64,000 nt of DNA from positions 12,516,501-12,580,500 of the forward strand of contig CM060887.1 of NCBI GenBank assembly GCA_030762935.1, written 5' to 3'. The notes beneath the pieces were generated by a model that saw only the letters and a list, made by a program, of their open reading frames with translations, had not been told where the DNA came from and searched no databases. Numbering within the stretch: position 1 is the stretch's first letter; each line of letters starts with the position of its first letter. The position numbers and the translations under genes are program-made. Below are positions 22,724 through 32,650 of this stretch, in pieces. The stretch is from Hymenopus coronatus (taxonomy: Eukaryota; Arthropoda; Insecta; Mantodea; Hymenopodidae).

Positions 22724-22773
22724 CGAAGTCTCGGGAATGTTCGTGAGGAAGCGAGTAGTCTCGGGAATGTTCG
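22724..22773 (-). promoter_or_regulatory. Two heat-shock-element-like repeats upstream of the TATA box
   Basis: Two direct copies of agtctcgggaatgttcg (22727-22743 and 22757-22773), 30 bp apart. In 5-bp units the inner one reads cGAAg tCTCg gGAAt gTTCg tGAGg: alternating GAA/TTC with three perfect units and two with one mismatch. The outer one has two perfect units and one near-match. They begin about 12 bp upstream of the TATA box, where HSEs sit in hsp70 promoters. Function is inferred. Confidence 0.6.
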
Positions 22774-23019
22774 GCAGGGTATAGCTGTAATGCCATCTGT
22801 GGGATACTAGTATAACTGAATTATTGAAATGAATCGACCACTATCACCATCTGCCGTGCATGAGAGTAATTGATTTGACTTATTTTATTTCAAGACCTTA
22901 CAAGACTTAAGGCTTCAGTAGAAGGTATTTTTTTTTTGTTTATCTCAATATCTCGCGGCACCCCTTAGCCAACCACACGGCACCCTGGGGTGCCGGGGCA
23001 CACCGGTTGGGAACCGTTG

Positions 23020-23027
23020 CTCTAAAG
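23020..23027. repeat. Right target-site duplication of the hAT element
   Basis: CTCTAAAG, identical to 20525-20532. Confidence 0.93.
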
Positions 23028-23444
23028 TGTTTCGCTCTGGTGCTTTGTAGCATGGGGAACACAGGGTTAGAATCGCAGCTACCAGTTGTGTTATACTTAT
23101 ACTTATATGCATAGCAAAACGTTAAACAAATATTTCCTGATGTGTTACATTAACGTGACTTTACTCTAGCTATTCCACAAACAAAATGTCCTTGCAAAAG
23201 ATTATTCGTTTATCTACATTATGATAATCGAAATAAACATTCCTCTCATAAGTAGAATGGAAACAGGGAATACACTAAGGCTATAGTTAAATTTTTAAAA
23301 GCTCTTGCTGTGTGAAGGAATTTAAATTTACTTCTCTTTTCCATTACCGGAAGTAATACAAAACAGTTGAAACAAAAATTGACTTCTCGCTTGAGAAAGA
23401 TTGAAGTAGCATAAAATGGAAACGGTTAACGTACCCCTAATTTT
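23028..23444. other. hAT right flank, otherwise nothing recognised
   Basis: The first ~65 bp (ctctggtgctttgtagcatg, gggttagaatcgcagc) resembles the head of SINE family F at 5360-5400. The rest is AT-rich without landmarks. Confidence 0.4.
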
Positions 23445-23906
23445 TCTGTAGTAATTTTCTATGTATCTTTCTCGGTTTACGAGTTATACAAAAGTCATAC
23501 AGAATGTGGAGGTCATCACAGACCTATTCCCAGAAAATTCAAGATACACATTTCGTTTCTCATAAAAATATCTTAAACATATGGATTTTTAATAACTATT
23601 TAGAACCATTTTTGAGAAAATCAGAATTTTCTAAAATGTTCCACGTAAAGGGTAGTTGAGGGAGGGGGGTTTATTAAAAATCTTCGTGTTACATCCTTGG
23701 AAGTATTGGTATTTAACCGATTTTTCGTTTTTGAGCTATGCTGCCCAAAGACGCACACTCGGATATGTTTCTAAAAGTGTTTTTTTATTCAGGTATCTCA
23801 AAACAGGTATTTCAGTTGAAATCTGGGTGTCGAATTTTATGGGTGGAATACAATAACTTCTCTATCTATGATGTACATTGTACATACGTGCTAGAGAAAT
23901 ATAAAA
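23445..23906 (-). repeat. R repeat copy 11, 3' part missing
   Basis: Reverse copy from the cggtttacgagttatac block to the palindrome end gatgtacattgtacatacgtg and ctagagaaat. The short arms of the palindrome still pair although their sequence has drifted. Confidence 0.85.
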
Positions 23907-24544
23907 AATAGGAAAATACGCGTTAACCATGGGATGGGAATAATCAGAAGATAAGATAATTGATATGTCTAATTTATGTGAAATAAATACTATGTGGGCA
24001 GAATGCAGCTTATACCATAACTCTTGAACGTCCAAAAATCTGCCAGCAATATTACAGTAGGGAAAATGTTAGTGTAAACCTCAAGTCTTGTAGTGCGTAA
24101 GTACTTCATTTTGCACCTGGCTATAACCAAGTGGATATAACAAATTAAATCGTGGATTCTGTTGCTATAGTGACTGGTTCATGTTAATCAAAAGTAATCA
24201 ATCATCGGTAATTCTATTAACAGTAAATCCTTCATTATCTAAAGGCTCAATCTTAACAGTCATAGTTTCTTTGTTGTGTATTCAATCTAACAATAAGAGA
24301 TAAGCTTATATATTTCTAAGTAGGACTCGCAGTTGAAAAGATACACATTTTCAGGAAAACCAATAAAGTCCTAAACATATCCTAAAAGCAGTGACGTGGT
24401 ACATACACATGACCTGCTCTACTCATTCTGAATAAGCTGTTCCTATTCTTCTTTCGCCTTCATCGCAATGAGATAAGCATTTATAGAGATTCCTTTATTA
24501 CACATTTCCTTGTGAGTGCAATGTTAATAGGTACAATCAATTTC
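23907..24544. other. No recognised feature
   Basis: AT-rich sequence with no repeat landmark or open frame. Confidence 0.6.
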
Positions 24545-25108
24545 AGCGATAGTTAAATATTTTGAGAACTGGTGGCTATATGATATTTTTTAAATTCTGA
24601 CCGGTTTTCTTCACTAGGAGAAAGAAAATCGAATGTCGCTTTATGATATTTTTGAAGTTCTGACCGGTTTTCTTCACTAGGAGAAAGAAAATCGAATGTC
24701 TTCCCATTTGTGAATAGTATTGAGAATTTTAACATTGTGATCAATAACAAGGAATGTCTCGGAAATGGTTACCTCCATAAAAAATATTCTTAACACAAAT
24801 TGTATGCATTAATAAGATCCAGTTGTGCAGTAAAACTATATACCAATTATGCAAAAATGAAAAGGACTTCAGAGTCTGTTTCAAAAAAATTCAAGGCATG
24901 TATTTCATTTTTCATGAAAATATGTTAAACATATGCGAATTTAATCTAAATCAATGGAGCAATTGTTATCAAGTTAGGTATTTAACGGACTATCCGTTTT
25001 TGAGCTATGCTTTCCCATACACACATACTGATATTTTTTCTAAAAATGCTTATTTTGGGTGTAATGTAATGCTTCTTCCCCTACTTAGTATACGTAGTAG
25101 GAAAAGTA
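24545..25108 (-). repeat. R repeat copy 12, with local tandem duplication
   Basis: Reverse copy: cagcgatagttaaatatttt, ggaatgtctcggaaatggtt, ccaattatgcaaaa, tttaatctaaat, ttgagctatgct, and the end cttcttcccctacttagtat. Internally duplicated at 24579-24704. Confidence 0.75.
24579..24704. repeat. 63-bp tandem duplication
   Basis: Two direct copies with period 63 (starts 24579 and 24642) containing gaccggttttcttcactagg and agaaagaaaatcgaatgtc, differing at a few positions. The unit has a small inverted repeat, TTTTCTT...AAGAAAA. Confidence 0.9.
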
Positions 25109-25401
25109 ACACTTGCGCTGGTTTCGCAAGTAATCTAACCGTATGCCTCCTACCGATTACAAAGCTAAACATTCCATGTGATTAAAGCTTCTTTTATCGT
25201 ATTAATTTGATGTACTCATTTCCAAAACTGAGCAACACTACTCGCTTTCATTAGTGTCCTTGTGGTAGAGCATCACTTCAAGTTTAAAAGTATATTCTGT
25301 ACTGTAAAGTATATTCTTACGCAATAGAATGGAACGATGATGAAAATGCAAGGATATGGATATCTGCGAATGTCATAGTTCAAACAGAAAGAGGAACTAA
25401 C

Positions 25402-25599
25402 TGTATACAAACTAAGATTAGATGAAGCCGGATCGTCCCGGCAACTTCTCCGACGCAGTTGTTGAGCGGAAGGTATAACTACCGGGCTGCTCCTTTTTTG
25501 TCGTAATGCTATTTCCTGTAATGCGTTAATGCTGCCTTCACCTCGTAACGTGCCCTTCCTTTCTATTTTTATATCTTCATGCAGTACTGGAATCTTCAT
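25402..25599 (-). CDS. Candidate coding exon, unidentified
   Basis: Reverse strand ATG (25599) opens 66 codons of charged, Arg/Ser-rich, low-bias sequence (MKIPVLHEDIKIERKG..., later ...QQLRRRSCRDDPASSN...) ending at a possible donor ACA|GTTAGT (25402/25401). The frame is also open upstream of the ATG. No domain recognised, and no partner exon found. It could be a chance frame. Not an R repeat. Confidence 0.2.
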
Positions 25600-25989
25600 G
25601 GCCACAGTCCAACAATCAATAGCAGTTATTGTTACGAAAACGATTGATTTTGTAAAGCATGTTCATGTTGATTTCTTAGGAATACACTTTACTTTTGAGT
25701 GTATAAAGTTGAAAACAATTGATCTTGTTAAAAGTACAATATTGTGAAGCTACGTCACAACCTGAAGGGAAAATCTGTGCTACATTCACATGACTTTCTA
25801 TTATTAATCCATTTTGTATTAATCAAAATGAATATTTGTAGAAACGCTTTACTATACATTTCCTTTAGATACAATGAACAAAGAGCATTAGTAAATCAGG
25901 CTAAAGCGATCGTAAAATCTTTTAAGAGCTGAATGCTATTTGTTGGATTTGAAATTTCGTTCACTTTTAATGACTTGAAAAGAAAAAAG

Positions 25990-26255
25990 AAAAGTAGAAG
26001 CTTTAAAAAAATGAAAAGCAATAACAAAGAATATTTCTGAAATGGTTAACATGTTTGACGATTTTGTTTGCTTTGAAATTTACATTTTTGTGTAGTAATA
26101 TTTTGTCTTACACATTATCAGTTATGCAAAAGTCATCCGGAATAAAGAGGAGTTTAGAGGCTGTTCTCAGATAATTCATGATATAAAATTTATTTGTCAT
26201 GAAAATACCTTAAACATATGATAGAGCTATTTTTGAGAAAACACATGCACGCATA
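25990..26255 (-). repeat. R repeat copy 13, fragment
   Basis: Reverse-strand middle part: gcaataacaaagaatatttc, cattatcagttatgcaaaag, tccggaataaagagg, tttatttgtcatgaaaatac, gagctatttttgagaaaac. Both ends absent. Confidence 0.75.
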
Positions 26256-26369
26256 CATATAATCACATACAGTGACAGAATAGAGACAGAATCTACAATA
26301 GATACAGTCATAAACACTTGATTTACAAAAATACAAAAAATATTCGGTTTAGAAAAGCAAATGGGTATT

Positions 26370-26700
26370 TTTTTTCAGATGGGATAAAGGCCCACGTTGG
26401 AGTCACAGGTAATGAATTCTTAGAGGAAGTTGCACAAAACAAAATGCAAAATTAATTTATAGTAAAATCCCTAAAAATACGATCATTGCCGAGCAGAAGC
26501 ACATTTAAGACATGAGTGGCGTAAAGGTTCAAATTATCAGGTGGGTAGTACAAACAGTGAAAATAAAGCTGGACCTTATGCCAAGCATCGTCACAATGTT
26601 AACAGGATACGGAAAAATAATAACATAAGTACTTCTACCTATTTCAAATCATGGATAACGCAATACTGGTAGTCAGACTATAGAACTTAACTTATATCAG
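26370..26700 (+). pseudogene. Non-LTR retrotransposon relic (RNase H region)
   Basis: One frame reads IKAHVGVTGNEFLEEVAQ, matching the C-terminal part of the RNase H domain in Jockey/I-type non-LTR elements (usual form WIKAHVGxxGNExADELAK). After a stop and frameshifts, IYSKIPKNTIIAEQ and LRHEWRKG recall the sequence that follows that domain. No reverse transcriptase remains here. Confidence 0.55.
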
Positions 26701-26888
26701 TATACTTTTCTAAAAATGTAAGTAGAATACCTAGGAACAACGTATTAAATTCTACTCAGTGGCCTTAAAGACAAAGGTCATGAATTTCGTCTACTCCATA
26801 AATTTCAACAAGACATTCTATATATAAGCATTTTTTTGTTGTTCAATGTCGTATATATATTATATAACCAAGAAGTTCAACTTAATTA

Positions 26889-26915
26889 AATATATATATA
26901 TATATATATATATAT
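26889..26915. repeat. (TA)n microsatellite
   Basis: About 13 TA units. Confidence 0.9.
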
Positions 26916-27060
26916 TGTAAACAGTCATTTTGCAATAATTTAGTTATTTATTTCCTAAGTGTAACATAGCGCATCGTTACGATGTTTCCGTGATCGGATT
27001 CGAAGTTATAGTTCATGAATTCGCCGCTATGCGCCGTAGAGACGAGTGATTAGCTCGTCG

Positions 27061-27080
27061 CCCACAGGTGGCGCTGTGGG
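27061..27080. promoter_or_regulatory. CTCF-like site in a short palindrome
   Basis: CCCACAG-GTGGCG-CTGTGGG. The core AGGTGGCGCT matches the insect CTCF motif. It is 27 bp upstream of the candidate start codon at 27107. Confidence 0.35.
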
Positions 27081-27106
27081 ACGAAACCACGACTTGCGGA
27101 CATGAA

Positions 27107-27127
27107 ATGGCGGAAACTTCCTTCAAG
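27107..27127 (+). CDS. Candidate first coding exon of a host gene
   Basis: ATGGCGGAAACTTCCTTCAAG (shown as MAETSFK) lies directly before a strong donor, AAG|GTATGA, and after a CpG-containing, GC-richer leader (about 26960-27106) with a CTCF-like site. A short N-terminal exon is common in animal genes. No downstream exon could be recognised within the window, and 7 codons cannot identify a product. Inference only. Confidence 0.25.
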
Positions 27128-27167
27128 GTATGAATTTCTCTTATGCGCAAATAAATATTACCAGGAC

Positions 27168-27226
27168 CACTGGCTTTACTCTGCATCCAAAAGAAGCCAT
27201 GCTAAGGATTTTTGCGTCCGAAAAAG
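27168..27226 (-). repeat. SINE family A fragment
   Basis: ccaaaagaagccatgctaag and gatttttgcgtccgaaaaa match the reverse of the family A body just after its tRNA-like head. Both ends are missing. Confidence 0.6.
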
Positions 27227-27817
27227 AGAGAACGTTATTACTGTAAACGTAATTTATAATTCCTGAACATATTAAAGGCAATGATGATTGTATATTGTGC
27301 AAAAAGGGTGTTGTATGCTGAAACAGAGATTATAGTATTACTCTTTATGTAATGGAGTATGCTGAAAATAAAATTAAGTATTTAAAAGTGCATACGTAAC
27401 AAAACATGCATACGCGCAAATGTTGTCTCTATGGTGTCAGTTAAGGTAACATATATAATTGCATAATATTTTGAAATTTGTACTTTGTAAACCATGAGTT
27501 ATTTGGTTATACGCAACATACATACACATGCGGTAAAATATTTGAAATATTTGACTTCGGTAGAAAGGAAACAAAGAGATTTTACACGCTCCAAATGGTA
27601 CCGGTGTAACAAAGAGCACATTTTCTTCTTTTGGTTTCCAACATAAAAAGTTGTTGCTTGGAATGTTTTGTCTTCGTATAAAGCTGCGTCCTTTGATTTG
27701 TGCGGGTTGTAAATCATTAAAATAACCAGTGTTGCGGAGTCCCTTGCCTTTACTCCATTACATTTATCATACGCTGTTGGATATTTATTTGTTATAGCTT
27801 GTGTATATGGTCTAGAT
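27227..27817. other. No recognised feature
   Basis: AT-rich; open frames up to 122 codons on the reverse strand lack domains. Confidence 0.5.
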
Positions 27818-28183
27818 TTAGTTTCTCTACACATACTATGTAAGGTTGAGATGGTATTGTATTCCACCTAAAAATTCTATATCGAAATTTCAGCGAAAAT
27901 ATGTTTTAAAGTCACTGACCCAAAAAAAATAGAAAAAAGGTCCATGTATGTCTGGACAGAATAACTCTAAAACGAAAAGTTGGTTAAATAGCAAATTTGT
28001 TATTTAAATTTAGTAACTTCCAAGGATGCGACATGAAAATTTCAAGGATATCCTAGCTACTCTCTACATAAAAAAAAAAGTCGAAAATGTTTATTTTATC
28101 AAATATGGCTCTAAAGATTTTGATTAAAATATCGTATATTAAAGATATTTACATTACAAATAAAATGTATATCTTCAATTTTT
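27818..28183 (+). repeat. R repeat copy 14, 5' half
   Basis: From gtttctctacacatactatg to atgtatatcttcaatttt, where full copy 15 begins. A 3' tail after copy 15 may be the other part of this copy. Confidence 0.85.
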
Positions 28184-29059
28184 ACTTTCTCTATACGCAC
28201 TATGTACATAGTGTATAGAGAATGTATTGCACTCCACCAAAAAATTCGTTACCGAGATTTCACCGGAAATATATGTTTTAGGGTCCCCTGTAGCCAAAAA
28301 AAGTATTTTCAGAAAAAGGTCCGTGTGTGTGTCCGTGTGCCTGTGAACACGATAACTCAAAAACGAAAAGTCGATAAAAGACCAAACTTGGTATTTAAGA
28401 TTAGTATCTTCCAGGGATGCGACACGAAGATTTTGAGAAAAATCCCCCCACCCCCAACTACCCTTTACATGGAACTTTTTTCGAATATTTTGATTTTCTA
28501 AAAAATGGCTAACGATTTTGATTAAAATGTCGTATATTAAAGTTATTTGCCTGAAAAATAAAATCTATATTTTGAATTTTCTGGGAATAGCCTCTGAAGA
28601 CTACTTTATTCTGGATGAATTTTTCATAACTACTAAACCGTAAGAGATGGACAAAAACTTAACCCACAAAAAAAATGTAGGGCACGTTAAAACACACAAT
28701 TTATGTAATAAACTTTTTTTTTTTTTTTTTTTTTGTGGAGTTGATCGTTTTTGAGATATTCCTTTTTCTTGGTTTCAGCTTTGAAAAACATATACTTTTC
28801 TCATACAGAAATTTGTCAACTCCTGTCCATACAAACAAAGGATCATCAGTCACATAGCAACCAGCTTTTTGCTTTCACTTTAACCTATGGTACTCCCTTA
28901 TATCGCTTCTACTTACAATAAAACAAGAAAGAAGACTATTTCTGCTAATTTTTCTCGATTAGCATGAAATAAATAAAAGATAAGCTTATTAACAATAATA
29001 CTGTATAGAGATATAGAGAAAGTCATGTGAATGGAACACACAAATTATGTAGATCAGAT
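28184..29059 (+). repeat. R repeat copy 15, full length, nested in or tandem to copy 14
   Basis: Starts ACTTTCTCTATACGC after a T-run. It has the best preserved 5' palindrome: TCTCTATAC-GC-ACTATGTA and TACATAGT-GTATAGAGA. It continues through all landmarks to tatagagaaagtcatgtg and atcagatg. The T-run before gtggagttgatcg is expanded. Confidence 0.9.
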
Positions 29060-29060
29060 G

Positions 29061-29149
29061 TGGATTAGCATGAAGTAGATAGAAGAATAAGCTTTTTAAC
29101 AACTGTTTGTAACAGATGTGGAGAAAGTCATATGAATGGAACGTATAAT
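29061..29149 (+). repeat. R repeat copy 16, 3' end only
   Basis: tggattagcatgaagtagat to gtggagaaagtcatatgaat and a T-run. It duplicates the last ~90 bp right after copy 15, so it is the 3' end of copy 14 or a tandem fragment. Confidence 0.8.
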
Positions 29150-30944
29150 TTTTTTTTCTAACTTTCGAGATGATACACCATATTTAAAACGCTTACTATG
29201 GTCCTGTGTGTTTCAAATGCGGATTTGGTTACGGCGTTCAACTGAAACATACATGCAGGAGCTTTCGAAAACTTTTTGTTTTAGATTATTCGAAAAACAT
29301 AAAAAATGAATTTTGGGAGGGGAATTTAAGTAATTAAAATGTAATTTATAGTGCGTAATTTAGCCATAGCCTAATGTTTCCGAAACTCGTGAAACGTTTG
29401 CTAGCTGCCGTGCGATCAAATATTTACGTACGTAATGAACTGCAACTGGATGGAGGACGATAAATCAGCTGTTTTGTTATTGTCATTAGAGGTGAAATGC
29501 AACCACATTGCAAACCTGTGCAGTAGTTGTAACTGTCTTTATAGGTCGTAAACCTACATAACTTCAGTGGAGTAATGGTCGCGTTTATGACGGTACCACA
29601 CTGGAATTAGAATTTTGTTTTTTCTTCCTTATTAGTCCCATTCATCTGCTATTTTTTTACGATCATAATATTACTAGGCTTTCTATTTTACTTTTATTGC
29701 GCTGAATTGAGAGTGTGCTTTTCATGACTGACCAGACTTCGCGAAATGACGGGTTTCAACAAAAGGAAGTTTTGTGAATCTATCGACTCCCAAGCTTTGT
29801 TTACTTTTAACGGTAATACTTCGTTATATTCTCGAATTATGCATTATATTATAATCATCCGGGAACTCTTGACATTAAATAACTATGGGATGTGACCCAA
29901 GCGACGGTACAAAGGTTTGAAATCTCACTGTAATCTAGAACGGTATTTCCAAACTGAAGCTTCATAGAAAGTGCAAGCTGCACATGAGACGCATAAATCA
30001 TTCCACACTGTGTGAAGCATTGGGGCATGCCGCTATGCGACATAATGAAATGTTTGTAAACACAAGGCCTTACTCTTCTACATCTAGTGTTGTCTTTTTT
30101 GTCTTCAGTACTATGTTTTACTTTGGACGATTCCAACAATATCTTGCTGCTACGGATGACAATAGATGAAGCAAATGACCGTCGCGTAGTCTACTGCGAT
30201 GTTGGTTTTTAAAATAGTTCACTTTAGAGATTTCTCGCAAATATTGCCATTAAATGTGATGCAAGTAATTGCAAATTGGAAAATGAACTTGGCAATGATT
30301 TACATAACTCCTATTCTCTTTCTTTCAAACCTTTTATGTTCGTTAAATTTTGTGTTTGTTGTAAATTAGATACTTAACTTGTTTTCTTAATTTAACAATA
30401 AAGAATTCATCTTCAAATGTACTATAAAAAGTATACTTTCCGCATTGCGAAGCTGATATTAGTTTGTGTTTGCTTACAAACAGCACACTCGCTCGCTGAC
30501 CACGTATGTATGACCCACCAGCATTTCTCCTCCTTGACTGGAGTCCGGTTCTGACGTAAGAACCTCGCAAGGGTTACCTTTGGTCATGCCTGATCTAAAA
30601 TTATTGGATTGTTTCGACTGATGACTGTTGTAGCGACAAGATACTTCACACGCTCTGCAGTATTTCCAGAACTTGGAAGCCTGGGGGAGAGAATCAGACG
30701 ATGTTTCACGTCCTTTTGCGTGTATAAACATGCGAGATCTGAAAACTATTTCTCATCTACTATTAGGACTAGTCGGAACTGTATAAAATTACAGTTTTAA
30801 GGGGTAAATGGGAGGATTCCCCATAAATATCTTCAGGTCATTGTACCATAATTTCTTTAATTTCTCATTCGAATTTAAAAGCTAATCAGGCGAATTGAAA
30901 TTTTCTCGCCCCGTTCTTTATTAAAGTCGTTCAGTTTTCCTTTC
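29150..30944. other. No recognised feature
   Basis: Less AT-biased than its surroundings, with open frames of 60-94 codons on both strands. None shows a domain or convincing splice sites. This is a plausible stretch of unique intergenic or intronic DNA. Confidence 0.5.
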
Positions 30945-31163
30945 TTCGTGTTTATGCAAAGAGAGCTAATTTCAGTCATCTCACATAGCGATCGGCTTTG
31001 AAAATATTTGATTATCGCTTTAGGTTATGATATTCTTCTTATTACCACAACGAAATAAGTAAATAAGGTTGATCTTTTTTAACAATAAATAGAAGAAGAA
31101 ACTTTTGTAAGAAGGCTTGTACAACACTGAGTACAGAGTAGTGCTAATGCAGCACATCTGATC
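30945..31163 (+). repeat. R repeat copy 17, 3' quarter
   Basis: cgtgtttatgcaaagagagc, cacatagcgatcggctttg, gattatcgctttaggtta, then agcacatctgatc and a T-run. It is followed at once by copy 18 in the same orientation. Confidence 0.75.
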
Positions 31164-31177
31164 TTTTTTTAATTTAG

Positions 31178-31872
31178 ATAAATGTGTGTGTGTGGGTACA
31201 TACGAATTGTGTATGTGAACAGCCTAACTCAAAAATTAAATGTTGATAAGTCTAGCTACCTATATATTTAAAGTCCATCAATTTCCAAGATTGCTCGGCT
31301 AAGATTTTCGAGAAAATCCTTCCACCTCAAACTTCCTTTACGCTGAGAAATGCTCATTATTATTAATTTTCTCAAAGATGCACCTAAGGATTCTGATTAA
31401 AATATCACATATTTGATATCTCCGTGACAAGTATTTGTTGAATTTTTCTGGGAAGCCTTTGAAGACATCTTCATTCATTGACTTTTGTATATTTGGTAAA
31501 CTGCAAAAGATAATAAAAAACTCACTGCACGGAAACTGTAAATCTTGTTAAAGCAGTGTCAAATAAACTTTTTGTGGCATTCGTTATTTACGGGATATGC
31601 TTATTTGTTGGTTTAAATTTTTAAATATTTCTGCTTTGTTTCAAGTGGTTACTCGCCACTATTTTTTTTTTTTTTTTTTTTTTTCATGCAAAGAGCATGG
31701 AATTTAAAAGTCATCAATTGCCGATGCGCTTTTTAAAAAACCTACAGCCGCTTTGTCAATCTGTATCTTAACGAAATGTGTAAATAAATATTAACTCAAT
31801 TGAAAAGAATTGTACAGAAGAAAAAGTGTATTATAAATAATTTTCTGGGATGAGTAGAGAAAGTTATGTATT
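31178..31872 (+). repeat. R repeat copy 18, 5' end lost
   Basis: Starts at the GT-rich site (tgtgtgtgtgtggg), then aactcaaaaattaaatgttg, gattctgattaaaatatcac, ttttctgggaagcctttgaa, and ends gatgagtagagaaagttatg. Carries a T23 run (31662-31684). Confidence 0.8.
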
Positions 31873-32264
31873 AGATTGAGTGCAACTAATCATCTCGTGA
31901 ACCCATGAAATTTACCAATGAACATGCAGTTTCATGGGCTCATGCCAGAGTGAGATAGTTTGGCACACTGGCTGGGTTTATCTTAACAAGAACATGTAAC
32001 TACATCGTTGTTCGTTCAACAGATTGGTAGTAGTCAACTCGTGACGTCACAGAGCTGTTAACTATGATACACGTCAAAAGTCCCAAGACAGTTCCGACTG
32101 TCTCTGACTTGGAGAGGCAGGATTGTGCTTTTAATAAAAATATTTAGTGTAATTAGAAAACAAATGAGTGGAATAAAACCCTTCAATTGTCTGTAAATTA
32201 AATAGAGGTATCTAGATCAATAATTTTTAAAGTTTGAAGGGTTTGTTGCTTTAACTGCGAATTC
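31873..32264. other. Unique-looking stretch with a CRE
   Basis: Contains TGACGTCA (32042-32049) with an inverted CCAAT, ATTGG (32023-32027), 15 bp before it. No exon recognised. Confidence 0.3.
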
Positions 32265-32450
32265 CAACCGGTATGGTGGCCTAAGTGAGAAATGGACTCG
32301 TGGACGGGAGGTCCGCGGTTCAAATGCTGCTCCGAACTGACGCTATCCTCAGTACTTATAACAGACAAATGCCAGGTACCCTCAGATTATACCTGGAACG
32401 TTTCCTTCCTTTCGTGTATCAACAGTATCCACCGCCTGATGCCGCATGTG
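32265..32450 (+). repeat. tRNA-headed repeat (degraded SINE)
   Basis: ggtatggtggcctaagtgag (A-box-like) and gaggtccgcggttcaaatgc (B-box-like) at tRNA spacing, followed by gccaggtaccctcagatta. Frames over it are not treated as genes. Confidence 0.4.
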
Positions 32451-32650
32451 GTAATAATAGACATAACACTGTTTATAAGCTCGTCTGTCACTGGATAAAA
32501 GTCCAGGTCCATGGCTTCTTCACGATCATAATGGATTTGAAATTTCAATCCGTGGTCACACAAATAAACTTTAAAGGTTTGCTGCTGCTTAGATGTGGGG
32601 ATAGTCGAACAATGGATGCACCACGTTCTTAAAAGTGAATTTCCCGCCAC

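Larger units (their letters stand above)
20533..23019 (-). mobile_element. hAT transposon, 2487 bp, nearly complete
   Basis: Bounded by CAGTGTTTCCCAACC on the left and the reverse complement of CAACGGTTCCCAACC on the right, the classic hAT end CAGNGNTTCCCAACC. It is flanked by identical 8-bp duplications CTCTAAAG. Ends are rich in the ggcacc(c) word, which recurs just inside both termini. It encodes one BED-finger transposase on the reverse strand (20743-22647). The identical duplications, full-length frame and one stop codon indicate a recent insertion. It landed in sequence whose right flank (ggtgctttgtagcatgggg...) resembles a family F SINE head. Confidence 0.95.

Noticed and set aside
32285..32650. 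Overlapping frames of 115, 68 and 87 codons
   Set aside because: Overlapping in three frames on both strands over a degraded SINE head; no domain.
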